From assembly GCA_014529385.2 (NCBI GenBank), contig CM043963.1, positions 105,427,912 through 105,491,911 of the forward strand: DNA of 64,000 nucleotides, read 5' to 3'. Shown here piece after piece: positions 33,045 to 45,058 of the stretch. Numbering within the stretch: the stretch's first letter is position 1; each line of letters begins with the position of its first letter. Below the pieces are notes generated by a model, which was given only the letters and a program-made list of their open reading frames with translations, made no database searches and had not been told where the DNA came from. This DNA comes from Adiantum capillus-veneris. Taxonomy: Eukaryota > Streptophyta > Polypodiopsida > Polypodiales > Pteridaceae. The position numbers were made by a program, and so were the translations under genes.

Positions 33045-34947
33045 ATGTATTTAATGTCAGGAGCCTTTGTTAAGTCGGGAGCTAAAAGTGTCAAAAGTCA
33101 AATTAGCACCACGTCCACAGAAGAGAGTGTAACTCAGATGAGACTAGACCCATTGGCACCAATCATTGAAGAGGGTAGTGATACTGACATTTCGTCGGAA
33201 AAGTCCTTCTTCATGATGGGGAGTCAACAGCGAGTAGGTTTCAACGGTGAAGGACCAATGCCAGGAGGGAGCACCTCCCTACATCCTTTCAACAAAACCC
33301 AGTTCACTATAATCTTCTTGGAAGGAACTAACTCGAGGGGAGCCCTAGTCTATTCTGACTATCGGGGACGCAAGTGTATTTGTATTGAAGAAAGACCGGC
33401 TCAGAGACTAGAGATAATTCGAGTCTACGATGATGGAGACAGATTCAAAGACGAAAAGGGAAACCACTATCTGATAGTGAGTAACCCTGAGGATTACAAC
33501 AGATATGGGGATAACATGGCAAAAGGGAAAATGGTTTCAGAAACCCAAGAACCGCCTCCTAACATTGATCGACCTGGAGCGCTTTTTATGTATGATAAGA
33601 AAACAACCAGGGTCCCAACCTATAATGAGAATGTAGGGATTTACAAGCATGAAAGCGAGGGAATATTCTCTTACTTTCGATGCAAGGAACCCTACCCAAA
33701 TGAATTAAGCAAAGACAAGGTTCTTTACTTATTTTCTTATGAAACTGCTATGGGGAAGGATATTGTTTTTGTTGACAGATACGGGCGAGAATACAAACGT
33801 ATTCTCCCAGAAGAGGTTGAAAAGGCAACAGTTCCAGGAGCATCGACCCATGGCCCCGACGAGGTACCAAGAGCCACCTACACCCCTAGCAAGTCAACTA
33901 ATCCATTTTCAGAAGAGTATGACGTTACCTCACATTCTAACCGACCACCGACGTCCAACTACCAGGACCAACGAGCTACTCAGCCATCACTGCAGGCATG
34001 GCTTCGACAGAGTGCTACATTAGAACCAGACCGAACCCGAGAGGGTTATCAAACCGCACGAGGGTTAAGGGATTTACAAGAACCATTACTCTATGCACAC
34101 TATCAAGGAGAGAGTAAGCCAAAGACTCAGGGGTCAACTGAGTTCGGAGAGATGAACCATCTCTCACGAGAACTGCTAGAAATTATGGATTAGGAGCACC
34201 ATTGGGAGAGGAACTTGGTCACTACAGGAGACCAGAGGAGGTATATCGACTAGGATGGGGAGATCCCATGATGCGATTTAGAGACCATCGTAGAATTAGA
34301 CCTTCTCAAGTGCAAAAATGGGTAAATAGGAAATATACAGGAAGCAGGGATCCAAGAGATTATGTAGCAGCCTTTGTGCGTGTAATTAGAGCTGAAGAGG
34401 TGCTAGACTTTCCTACCCAATTTGCAGGATTCGGTTTAACCTTAGAGGATGATGCGGCTACATGGTTTGACTCGGTGGAGCGAAGAGACTTTGAGTCTAT
34501 GGAGGAAGTGTTTGACGAGTTTATCGAGGAATTCTCACAAAGGGGGATAGCTCATAATACAGTCTCGCAAATCCATAAATTCAAACAGAAAGATGGAGAG
34601 TCCGTGCGAAAGGCCGCCCTCCGATTAAAAGATATGTTAAGTTCTGTCCCGTGGAAGAACTGCCAACTCAGTCCAGACTTATGCTTATATTTATCCAAGG
34701 ACTAAGGAATGCAGATCTTCAAAAGGACTTACATATGAAAAGGAGCACTACGTTGAATGATTTAACCAAGGAAGCTCTATACCTTGTGGACAATTGTGCG
34801 GTCTACAAAGAGGGTGAGTTCAAGGATCTTGACGATGATTCTTCCTCACAACAAAGAGGAGGCAAGTCTGCTAAGACAACACTGAAGGGGGAAGTAGCGG
34901 TAAGCCAAGAGCAGCTTGTAGAGGAAGTGCTTAAAAAGTTTAACTAG
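33045..34947 (+). pseudogene. G3 gag: N-terminal part and core
   Basis: The first frame (33045-34193, 382 codons) has no recognised domain. It is acidic and Pro-rich toward its end. The start at 33045 is the first ATG of the long frame; 33054 is also possible. A frameshift near 34190 leads to the Retrotrans_gag-like core at 34202-34705 (DPRDYVAAFVRVIRAEEVL, LEDDAATWFDSVERRDFESM, VFDEFIEEFSQRG). A second shift near 34650 leads to the core's C-terminal helices (RLMLIFIQGLRNADLQKDLH) up to a TAG at 34945-34947. Capsid role by family. Confidence 0.8.
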
Positions 34948-35881
34948 TATTCCAAACCACAAGCTAAACAACCAAAATGGTGTGCGATTGAACAAAAATG
35001 GACAAACCATGGGACGGAGGAGTGTTATTATAACAAGGGATATGTGAGAGAACGACCATATGCTCCGCAAGCTCAGGCGACATCTCCTCAAGTCCCACCG
35101 ATGCCTAGATATCAAACAGGCAACCTACCAGGACCTGTAGGCGTAGAAAGACCACAACCAGTGTTGGGATAACAACCACCTCTACCAGGATTATGACCAG
35201 TCGGCATAAGATACACACCCACAGTAACTGAGTCAGACGAGAAGGCTTTGGTACCTATGCATGCATACTACGACGAGCGCAATGGATATCTTTGTCTATC
35301 ATTCACCGGACGAACCCTCTACACCAGAACCATGGAGCATGATAGGAAATACAGGACCACCAACTGCTGCAAAGGTAGTGGGAGAAGGACGATATAGCCT
35401 GGATGAAATAACACTGTTGTTCATAGCCAACGGAGGCATGAGCGGGCAAAGAATTGCACACCAACAAAGAGGAGCCCCAGGAGCACCTCAACAGCCTAAA
35501 GGACCATGCTACAAGTGTGGAGGAGACCATTGGCTGAGGGACTGCCCTCATGACAAAATCATTAGGGTCAACGCATATTGCACGGAGTGTGGAATTACTC
35601 ACTTGATCCCTGATTGCCCTAAAAACTCGAGAAAAGGAGCAAAAACTACCTTGAATATGTTGGGAGTGCTACCGTCCAGTGGAGGGTCAGAAAACGAAAC
35701 TCCGATTCCTGTTAAGGTCTTGACGAGAGCCCAAGCAAGGAAAAATGACAATCAGCCCAAGAGTAACGATCAAAATCAAGAAGAAATCAAGACTGACAAG
35801 TCTAGCGTCAGTCGTGATAATCCTTGGAAAGAACGAAGAGCGAAAATGAAAGCTAGACGTGAGCGAAAACAAAAGATGTAG
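34948..35881 (+). pseudogene. G3 gag C-terminal region with two zinc knuckles
   Basis: The first 300 bases are Pro/Gln-rich with stops. From 35261 a 206-codon frame carries two zinc knuckles, C83-C95 (CYKCGGDHWLRDC) and C107-C119 (CTECGITHLIPDC), both CX2CX3HX4C. A basic tail follows (KERRAKMKARRERKQKM). The second knuckle resembles the fourth knuckle of G1/G2 (C..CGI.HLI..C), evidence that the families are related. Nucleocapsid function is inferred. Confidence 0.8.
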
Positions 35882-36117
35882 AAGCTGAGCTAACGATAGC
35901 TCGAGAGTAACTTAAACAGCAAAGAGAGTCCGACTCTCTAAAATCAACGGAAGGACCAAAGAGTGCAAGCTCAGGAGGGTCGGTATTGGTAGATAAGATC
36001 AATGAACCCTTAGATGCAATCTTGCAAGCATATGAAGCAAGATTGAAGAACAGACAGACCCTAGAGCAAAGGTGGAAGACATATCCATATCCAGAGATAG
36101 AAAAATAGAGACTAGAG

Positions 36118-37398
36118 ATGTGCAAACAGCTCATTGAAACTGCACAAGCTTTACTGGAGCCTCCACCTATGGAAGCAGGAGATAGAGTAATCAAATCACC
36201 AAACAATGAAACACCTCACAAAACCGAACAAAGGATACCCGACAAGATAGAAAACATTAAATCCTTGCCGGATGTAGAGGATGCAAAAGACGTACCTAAT
36301 AGCACTGATGAATCACTGAAAGATTTTCCACCATATTCCCCTATTGTGGAAGAAAATTGGCCTGAAGAGCTATGGGAAACGGTGCGAAAACCTCAAGAAA
36401 AATATGAGACAAAAACAGTCGAGTCAGCGCCTTTCTCGGAGCTGAACTTGAATAAGACTCCATGGGATTTGGACGTTAAATCATTTCAAGGGGATAATGG
36501 TTTAGTTGCATCCGAAGATAGCAGACCACAATCTCTCAGAACTTTGCCATCATATATGGGGGACTATGAGGCAAGGTCAGAAATTCGAAGAGTACCTTCT
36601 CAGAGAATAGGCGGTTCGAATCAATTGGACACTAAAATCCTGACAGACTTGTTGACCACTCCGGTCAAGTGTACAATCACATTGGCAAAATTGTTGAAAA
36701 TTAGGCCAAGCATGTGGACGGAAGTGGGCAAATGTCTTGAAAAATTTGGCATAAGGACGCCTCTAAAGTTCTTCGAAACCGAGCTTAATGACACAGAACC
36801 GAAGAAAGTCAACACTAGACCAGTGCCACTCAACAAGGTAGGAGAGTATTGTGAGGGTGAAGACGGCAACACGACCCTACCAGTTGAGTATAATGGCATA
36901 GAGACTAAGGCAATACTTGATAGTGGAGCTGGCATTGCCATTGCGACCAAATTGCTATGGGAAAAATGGGGAAAACCAGCAATACAAACAACTAGAATGA
37001 AATTGCAACTGGCGGATGGGCACATAGAAAGGCCTATAGGATTGCTTGAGGCAATTGTGGTATCTTCCTGTGGCATAGAGTACGAACATACCTTTGCCAT
37101 AGTAGATTTCGGCAAGAAGAACAGCTATGAAATTATCCTTGGTAGGCCGTTCATGAGGCAACTCAAAATGGTGCAGGACTGGGGGTATGATTATTTGTAT
37201 CTAAGACATGCTGAAACTACTACACGCGTAAACATGAAAAATCATAGCTACCATGATGTCATGAGAACCCCTGTGGAAGAATTTGACTCAGCCACCATTA
37301 GTGGATCAGATTCCCAGCGTGGCTTTGTAAGAAAAAAGAGATATAGATGTGTGGAGCATCTCAATGTAGTGAATTTGACCACGATGAAAGGACACTAG
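36118..37398 (+). pseudogene. G3 aspartic protease 1
   Basis: 426-codon frame. Residues 1-230 are acidic linker. The retropepsin domain follows, with active site ILDSGAGIAIATK (D268-S-G), LADGHIERPIGLLEAI and the C-terminal signature IILGRPFMRQLKMVQDWGY. The same domain in G1/G2 has D-G-G, so G3 keeps the more active-looking form. The frame closes at 37398. The next part of pol is in another frame from about 37347, so a frameshift is needed. It would mature gag-pol in virus-like particles. Confidence 0.85.
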
Positions 37399-38309
37399 AG
37401 AGGGTCTTGGAAGACGATGCCTATATACGAGAACCTTTTCCTGAAGAGAAGCTCGAACCCCTAGAATGGTCTCAAATTTTGGCTACATTGGATGTATGCG
37501 TCAATGAAGTCACTCCCACCAAATTTTGTGATGAGAATGGCTACGATATCATACCATACTACATGTTGAGCAAAATCGTGGAGGAGGACGAGGACGAGGT
37601 AGATACTGAGAATATGAGGATCCATAAAATAGAAACGAAACTTGAGATTAAGATAGTGGGCTATGTGGACATTCCCACTAAAGAAATCAAGCAGGAAGGA
37701 GAAGAATTTTATGATTCTTCTGATCAAAGTGAAAATAAGGATAACGCGGATGACGAGAAGTCGGAAAATACAGAGGGAGACGACAATCAAGATCAAGACA
37801 ATGATGTCTTCTACAATTTCCCAAACCAAAGTGAGAGACGCCAAAAAAGATACAAGAGTAAACGACACCACATCAGTACACCAACCAGGTTGAGACCCAT
37901 GCCAGAGTTTAAGGGTAAGACACATTTCCTTATGAACATTCATGCTGTTGATTGTGCTAAGGATAAAGTGTCAGGAAGATTTCTTAAGGTTGCTGAAGAC
38001 TCAGGATTTAAGTCCAGACTGTTGAAACCTAAGAAAACCAGCAAACCAAAAAAAAGAGTTGCAACAGAAAAACTGAATGTCTGTGGTAGTCCAATTATGA
38101 CGAAAATTGAACGGAAAACGAGATACAATGATTTGAAACAAAAAATTAAAAATGTATGGACAACTGAAATGGAAAGTAGCGATGGAACGAACGCTAGTGA
38201 TGGGAGTAAAAAGATAGATGTACCTCCTCACTATTGTAAGTACACCATTCAGGAAAGAAGATTGGTGGTTCAGCAACCAATGAGGGAGCCTAAATCAAAC
38301 GAGTCCTAA
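37347..38309 (+). CDS. G3 protease-RT spacer
   Basis: 320-codon open frame between protease 1 and RT. It contains LEPLEWSQILATLDVC and DIIPYYMLSKI, aligning with LDNLDWVHLAATIDTW and PVPFNILQAM of G1/G2, which shows the families are homologous here. The middle is highly acidic (Glu/Asp repeats, residues ~75-155) and the C-terminal half basic. No enzyme motif is visible. It is probably part of the polyprotein rather than a separate gene. A stop at 38307-38309 separates it from RT in the same frame. Confidence 0.6.
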   Translation: MCGASQCSEFDHDERTLERVLEDDAYIREPFPEEKLEPLEWSQILATLDVCVNEVTPTKFCDENGYDIIPYYMLSKIVEEDEDEVDTENMRIHKIETKLEIKIVGYVDIPTKEIKQEGEEFYDSSDQSENKDNADDEKSENTEGDDNQDQDNDVFYNFPNQSERRQKRYKSKRHHISTPTRLRPMPEFKGKTHFLMNIHAVDCAKDKVSGRFLKVAEDSGFKSRLLKPKKTSKPKKRVATEKLNVCGSPIMTKIERKTRYNDLKQKIKNVWTTEMESSDGTNASDGSKKIDVPPHYCKYTIQERRLVVQQPMREPKSNES

Positions 38310-39552
38310 AATGGGCCAGAGAACGCCAAGAAAATAGACTTAGCAGAGCCAGCAGAAAATCCTCGACCTGCTTACATTCCCACAGATCTAGGTCGAGAAG
38401 AAGAGGACTTACTGATCAAAACACTTAAGGAATTTCGAGATGTATTTGCATGGTCGTACAAAGATTTGAAGGGAGTGGATCCTAACATTTGTGAACATTC
38501 AATCCCTCTGAAGTCTGATGCAAAGCCAAGCAAACAACGTCCCTACACGTATAATGAGACATTCGCCAAAAGCATAAAAGAGGAGATAGACAAACTTATG
38601 GAGGCTGAATTTATTTATGAGATAGAACACACGGACTGGGTGTCCCCAATAGTGGTGGTACCCAAGAAGGAGTGTGTGTGAATCTCAAGAAGGTGTGTGA
38701 ATCTCAAGAAGGTAAACGCAGCAACAATAAGAGACAACTACCCTCTTCCTATCACTGAACACGTCCTGGAACGAGTGGCAGGCAAGCAAGCCTATAGCTT
38801 TATGGACGGATTCTCTGGTTATAACCAATTGGGGGTCAAACTAGAAGATCAATACAAAACAACATTTGCAACAGAATGGGGCATATATGCGTTTAGGGTA
38901 ATGCCATTTGGCTTGACCAATGCTCCAGCCACATTTCAGAGATTAATGACACACGCTTTTAAAGAATACTTGCGAAAATTCTTGGATATTTACATGGACG
39001 ACTTGTGTGTCTATTCTCTATTGAGAGAAGACCATATAGATCATCTGAGAAAGGTATTCAAAAAATGCAGAACGTATAGGATTTGCCTCAACCCCGAAAA
39101 ATGCGTATTCATGGTACGACAAGGTAAAATCTTAGGCCACATAGTGTCGGCTAATGGAATTACCACTGATGAAGACAAGGTAAAGGTGATCATAGAATTG
39201 CCAAGACCAAACACTGTACGAGAGGTACAATCATTTATGGGACATTGTGGATACTACCGACGTTTTATCTACATGTACGCGGTAATCGCAAAACCCTTGT
39301 ATAGTCTAATCACGCTCTTCATTTGGACAAATGAATGTGAGGAGTCATTCCAGAAACTAAAAGATGCACTGGTATCTGCACCAAGTCTAAAAGCACCAGA
39401 TTGGTCAAAGATCTTCCATGTACATGTAGATGCTTCGGCATTTGCAATAGGCTGTATATTAGCACAACCAGATGATGGAAAGAAGGATTTTCCAATCAGT
39501 TATGCTAATAGACAACTCAACAGTGCAGAAAAGAATTATACTACCACTAAAA
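38310..39552 (+). pseudogene. G3 reverse transcriptase and N-terminal RNase H (split by Copia-B)
   Basis: RT fingers (HTDWVSPIVVVPKK) at ~38630. After a 19-base tandem duplication (TGTGTGAATCTCAAGAAGG, ~38675-38712) that introduces a TGA, the palm follows: FMDGFSGYNQL, FRVMPFGLTNAPATFQ and the catalytic YMDD at 38991-39002. Thumb and connection follow (ILGHIVSANGI, VQSFMGHCGYYRRFI). RNase H begins with FHVHVDASAFAIGCILAQ and is cut after NYTTTK by Copia-B. The remainder is at 44731-45046. Confidence 0.9.
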
Positions 39553-39828
39553 TGTAGACATGTAGTAGTGTTAGTGTGTATATGCACTTCACCAGGGGCA
39601 CTTTTCTCCCATTGGGTTTTTCCCCTGGACATCTGGTGTAAAAGGACACCTTATCTCTTAGGGTTTCATATAAGCTTTGTAGCTCTGAGTTTGTATACTC
39701 TATTATTCTAATGCAGAGAGATAGACTACAAAGATCTCGTACGCAAGCTCTGTGTCTTCTCCTTCTCCATCTTCTTCCTACTCTGAGTTGCTGTCTTCCT
39801 TCTGTTTCCTGTTTCATCATCTTCAACA
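39553..39828 (+). repeat. Copia-B 5' LTR
   Basis: 276 bp, TGTAGACATGTAGTAGTG to ATCTTCAACA. An internal inverted repeat, CCAGGGG / CCCCTGG, lies at about 39592-39627. A TATA-like CATATAAGC follows near 39667. Confidence 0.95.
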
Positions 39829-40224
39829 ATTGGTATCAGAGCAAGGTGATTTCCAGAGCCTCTACTTGCGTTTTCGCGTTCGCGCGCGCAATCGCAGTTT
39901 TCAGGCAGTTTTTGGAAAATTTGCTCGTGGGAGCATCCTCGACGTTCCGGGAGTATTCTGAGCAGGTGACCTGCGGTTTTACCCCCCTTTCGAAGCCGTT
40001 CAAGCCCTCATTTTGTTCTGAGCAGCGTAGCAGAAGTTACTTTTCGGAGGCATTTAGATCAAGAGGGTGTGCTTTTTGACAGATTTTCTTCAGGTAAACA
40101 GTTCTTTTGGGAAGCAGCTTGTCTTAGCTTTGTGCTGAGATTTTGTGTAGAGTTTTTCTTGGATTGGAGAGGAGATTTGTGAATCTCTTGGAGGTTCTTT
40201 TGCTCTCTTGTGTGCATCCACAAT
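39829..40224 (+). other. Copia-B primer site and leader
   Basis: Primer site TGGTATCAGAGC at 39831-39842, then ~380 bases of untranslated leader to the chosen gag ATG at 40225. No gene is supported. Confidence 0.85.
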
Positions 40225-43200
40225 ATGGCTCAATCTACGGAGAAAGAGATTTTTGGTGCGTTTACATCCGAAGACAAATTGGATGGTACCAACTATTCTC
40301 TTTGGTCTTTTATGGCCAAAAATGTTTTGGTTGGTAAAGGATTGTGGGATTATGTATCTGGAGATGAAGTTCATCCAGGTAGCATTGCACCTGCCACGCC
40401 TGGTCGTGGTGCAGCTGTTGGTACAGGACCCTCACAAGTCACTCCAGAGCAAAAGAGATGGGATACTAAAGATGCACAAGCTATGGCTGTGATTGCCTTA
40501 ACCATAAAGAGGACAATCACACCACATATCAGATCTTGCACAACTTCTGAGGATGATTGGAACACTCTGCAAGCTATGTTTGGAGGAAGAAACGCTGCCA
40601 GAATAGAGTTTTTGAAGAAACAACTTGACAAAATACAGATGGACGAAGGTGACGATATCATCGAGCATCTTACAAAAATGAGGGATCTTAAAGAGCAATT
40701 GCTTAGCATTGATGAAGTGATTCCAGAGAAGGACTTGGTTTCCAAAACACTCAATTCACTACCACCATCTTATTTGACTTTTCAGACTTCTTTGACTCTG
40801 TCTTTGCGAGCTAATCTTGAGCCTCTTCATTTTGAAGAGTTAGTGGCTTTGCTATTGCAGGAGGATCAATCACGTAAGAAAAAGTCTTTACAGGTGGATG
40901 GTATGGATCATGCTCTTGTTGTACAGAACAAAAACAAGGGTAAAGAGAGTGCTCATTACTCCAAGTCTAGTGCAGGAAAATCTTCAGAGAAGTCTAAAGG
41001 TGATTCCGACAAGTCCATGAAGAAAGGTAAATGTCACTACTGCAAAAAACCTGGTCACTACATTAGTGAGTGTAAAAAGCGAATTGCTAAAGAAAAGAAG
41101 AAAGAGTCAAGTTTGGTTGTTTCAGCTTCTGGTGATTCTTCTACAGCTAAAGAAGAGTCTGCAAACTTTGTGCAGGATTCTTATGCTTTCGTAGTATGTT
41201 CATATTTTTCTGCTTACAGTGTTGACAAGACACAAATGATTTGGTACTTTGATAGTGGTGCATCCAGGCATATTACTTCAAGGAAGGATTTGTTTTGTTC
41301 ATTGGATGCAGCTCCAGCAGGAAAGAAGGTGACATGTGCAAATAATGCTTCTTATCCAATCAAAGGCGTTGGTATGATTTTGATTACCATTTCAGATGGT
41401 TCAGATTTATGCTTGCCAGATGTCTTATATGTTCCAGGGATCAAGAATAATTTGTTGTCTGTATCCTCTCTTGCAAAAAATGGTCTTCGGGTCATTTTTG
41501 AGGATGACAGATGTGTTGTACGAGATCGAGAGAATGGTTATTCTCTTATCACTACAGGTACACTGGAAAATGGACTATTTGTGCTAGATCGTTATGAAAA
41601 GCAGATTCAGGTATGTATTGCAGAAACAAAGACTCAGGCAATGCAGGATGCTGAGTTGTGGCATGCTAGATTCGGGCATGTTAGTTATGGCAGTTTGATG
41701 ACTTTACAACGTCATAATATTGTGCATGATTTGTCTTTATTGGAGATGCCACCAAGACATGTATATGAAGGTTGCGTTCTTGGAAAGATGCACAGATTTG
41801 CATTTTCGCAGGATGGTTCAGTTAGAGCGACACGAAAGTTGCAGCTTGTACACAGTGATGTATGTGGTCCTATGAGGACGCCATCTTTGGGAAACAGCCT
41901 TTATTTTGTGACCTTCATTGATGACTTTTCCAGGTTTTGTTGGGTGTATCCACTCAAAGCAAAGTCAGATGTGTTTGCAGTTTTTCAACATTATGTCGCC
42001 ATGGTTGAAAATTAAACAGGTTGCAAAGTACAGACTCTTCGTACCGATCGAGGAGGTGAATACATGTCAGGTGCATTTAAGGATTTTTTGGGAAAGAAAG
42101 GCATTAAACACCAATGCACTATGCCATACACACCACAACAGAATGGTGTTGCAGAAAGGAAGAACAAGTCTTTAATGGAGACGGCTAGATGTATGCTCAA
42201 GGCTAAGAGTTTGCCTCATAAGCTATGGATGGAGGCAGTTGCTTGTGCAGCACATGTTTTGAACAGGTGTCCAAGTCGTGCCTTGAAGACCATTACTCCA
42301 TATGAAGCTTGGTATGACAGAAAACCTTCAGTCAGTTATCTTCGTGTTTTTGGTTGGCTTGCTTATGCTCACATCCCTCAGCAGTTACGTGGGAAGCGTG
42401 ATGATAAGGCAATCAAATGTATATTTGTGGGGCACAGTAGTGGAAGTAAAGGTTATAGACTTTACAATCCTGCTACAAACAAGATTTTTGAAAGTCGTGA
42501 TGTAATTTTTGCAGAAACTACTGCTCAACCTATGGTTGCTTTTGATGTACCTCATATGCAGACACATGATGTATTTGAAGGTTTGCTTCCTTCATTTGTG
42601 GAGAATCAAGAATCACAACAGGTTGATAATCTTGATCAATCTTTTGATCAGCATGTGACACCTCATGATGTAGAGGAAATTGTGCGTGAAGAGCAAGAAG
42701 TTCTCAGGGAAGAAAGAACCTTGCCTAAATGGGTTCAGAAAACTTTGCAGGATAGCAAGTTGGATGCACCGTTGCCACAAAAAACACGTGCTGGTACTAC
42801 TTTTGGCAGAGAGCAAGTAGATTTGGCTTGCTTTAGCACTCTTTGTGATGCAGATGAGCCTGATTCATTTGAACAAGCTTTAGAGTGTGTTCAGTGGAAA
42901 GATGATATGCAGCAAGAAATTGATTCTATTCATAAGAATCATACATGGGATCTAGTGGACTTGCCTATAGGTAAAAAGCCTATTGGTACAAAGTGGGTTT
43001 TTAAGGTAAAAAGGAAACAAGATGGTACTGTTGACAGGTATAAAGCAAGGCTTGTGGCAAAAGGCTATGCGCAACAAAAAGGCATAGATTATGATGAAAC
43101 CTTTGCTCCTACTTCTCGTGCGTCCACAGTTAGATCACTAGTTGCAATTGCTGCTCATCATGGTTGGAAAGTGCATCAGTTGGATATCAAAACTGCTTTT

Positions 43201-44406
43201 TTGAATGGTGATTTGCAGGAAGAAGTTTATGTAAGTCAACCAAGTGGTTTTTTTGTAAAAGGTCAAGAGCAAAAGGTATGTAGATTGCGTAAAGCTTTGT
43301 ATTGTCTCAAACAGGCTCCAAGAGCATGGTATGAGAAGATACATACTTATTTGATTGGCCAGGGATTTCAGAATAGTCCAACAGAAAGTACTTTGTATGT
43401 CAAAAAGAGAGATGGAGTTCTCATTATGCTAACACTTTATGTGGATGATATGCTTCTTACAGGCAATACTGCAGATGAAATTGAAGCGTTTAAAGATGCT
43501 TTGAGAAAAACCTTTGAGATGTCTGATCTTGGTTTGCTACATTATTACTTGGGTGTTCAGTTTGTGCAATCAGAGGATGGCATATACATGTTGCAGGCAA
43601 AATATTTGCATAAAATTTTGGACAAGTTTGGTATGCAAAATTGTAAGCCAATCTCTACACCCGTAGAAACTGGATCAAAGTTGAGCATGCATGATGCTGG
43701 AAAACCTTTTGATGTACATACTTATGCAGCAGCTGTTGGTTGCTTGATATATTTGGCAGGCAACACTCGTCCAGACATTCAATTTGGGGTTTCACAAGCA
43801 AGCAGATTTATGCGCAGCCCAGGTATGCATCATTGGCAGGCTGTGAAGCGCATACTTCGTTACCTTTCAGGTACCCCTAATCTTGCCATGTTCTTTCCAA
43901 GGGGGGATATGTATGGAAAGCACTGTTCTATGCAACTTCTTGGTTACAGCGATTCAGATTGGGCTGGTGATTTTGACACACGACATTCCACAAGTGGCAA
44001 TTGTTTTTTCTTGGGAAATGCATGTATATCTTGGCTAAGCAAGAAGCAACCCACAGTGGCTACATCAACTTGTGAAGCTGAGTACAGGGCAACTTTCACG
44101 GCAACAGTTGATTGTGTATGGATACGCAGGTTATTGGCAGATCTTTGTGAGTGTCAACAGGCACCCACTACCATTTTCACTGACAGTCAGAGTGCTATGG
44201 CAGTTGCAAGGAATCCAGTATTTCATGCAAGAACAAAGCACATAGAGGTTCACTACCACTATGTCAGGGAAAGGCTACATGCAGGGGAGATCACACTAAC
44301 TTACTGTCCTACACAGGATAACATTGCAGATCTATATACGAAGGTGTTATCACGAGAAAAGTTTGAAGCTTTCCGAAAAGCTTTGGGCTTCCTCTCATAC
44401 ACATGA
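40225..44406 (+). pseudogene. Copia-B gag-pol polyprotein (one in-frame stop)
   Basis: Start MAQSTEKEIFGAF chosen at 40225, although the frame is open from an ATG at 40210. Domain order: copia gag (LDGTNYSLWSFMAKNVL), zinc knuckle CHYCKKPGHYISEC, protease WYFDSGASRH, H2C2 (LWHARFGHVS; the first Cys of the pair appears as Tyr in YEGCVLGK), integrase LVHSDVCGPM, TDRGGEY and NGVAERKN, RT LYVDDMLLTG, RNase H YSDSDWAGDFDTRHSTSG, TCEAEYRA and FTDSQSA. A TAA at 42013-42015 interrupts the integrase; the frame is the same on both sides (to 44406). Apart from that stop and the one Cys, key residues are intact. Confidence 0.93.
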
Positions 44407-44453
44407 TGATCTGCTACCTTGTACGGATTCACACTATCACTACAGGGGGGATT

Positions 44454-44730
44454 TGTAGACATGTAGTAGTGTTAGTGTGTATACGCGCTTCACCAGGGGC
44501 ACTTTTCTCCCACTGGGTTTTTCCCCCTGGACATCTGGTGTGAAAGGACACCTTATCTCTTAGGGTTTCATATAAGCTTTGTAGCTCTGAGTTTGTATAC
44601 TCTATTATTCTAATACAGAGAGATAGACTACAGAGATCTCGTACGTAAGCTCTGTGTCTTCTCCTTCTCCATCTTCTTCCTACTCTGAGTTGCTGTCTTC
44701 CTTCTGTTTCCTGTTTCATCATCTTCAACA
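44454..44730 (+). repeat. Copia-B 3' LTR
   Basis: 277 bp copy of 39553-39828, preceded by the purine-rich CACTACAGGGGGGATT (polypurine tract at ~44438-44453). Confidence 0.95.
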
Positions 44731-45046
44731 TAAAAGAGAAGGATTGGGTATGATATATGCTGTAAAGAAATTTCGGCATTACTTACTCATGAACAAATTC
44801 ACATTCTTTGTGGATCATCGGGCACTCTTGTACTTAGTAAACAAACCTTGCAACACGGGACGAATTGTAAGATGGTTCATTGTGTTGCTAGAGTTTGATT
44901 TTACGGAAGTAGTAAAGAAAGGAAAAACTCATCAAAGAGCAGACCACCTTTCTCGATTACTACATTGTGAAAAAGCTACCAGAGTAGATGATGATCTCCC
45001 AGACGCATACCTGTTTAATTTAGAGATGGTACCGAAATGGTCATAG
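44731..45046 (+). pseudogene. G3 RNase H, C-terminal part
   Basis: Resumes immediately after Copia-B: REGLGMIYAVKKFRHYLL, FTFFVDHRALLYLVN (catalytic Asp-His region) and KKGKTHQRADHLSRL. This is the standard end of a Ty3/gypsy RNase H. The TAG at 45044-45046 is followed, after 12 bases, by the integrase frame, which is in the same reading frame. Confidence 0.88.
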
Positions 45047-45058
45047 CAAATTATTCCG

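Larger units (their letters stand above)
39553..44730 (+). mobile_element. Copia-B, near-intact Ty1/copia element
   Basis: 5,178 bp, inserted in the RNase H domain of G3 with the target duplication TAAAA (39548-39552, 44731-44735). LTRs 39553-39828 and 44454-44730 differ by about seven substitutions and one indel by eye (~97% identical). The primer site TGGTATCAGAGC is at 39831. One gag-pol frame is interrupted by a single stop. It is the youngest layer of this nest by position. Confidence 0.96.
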
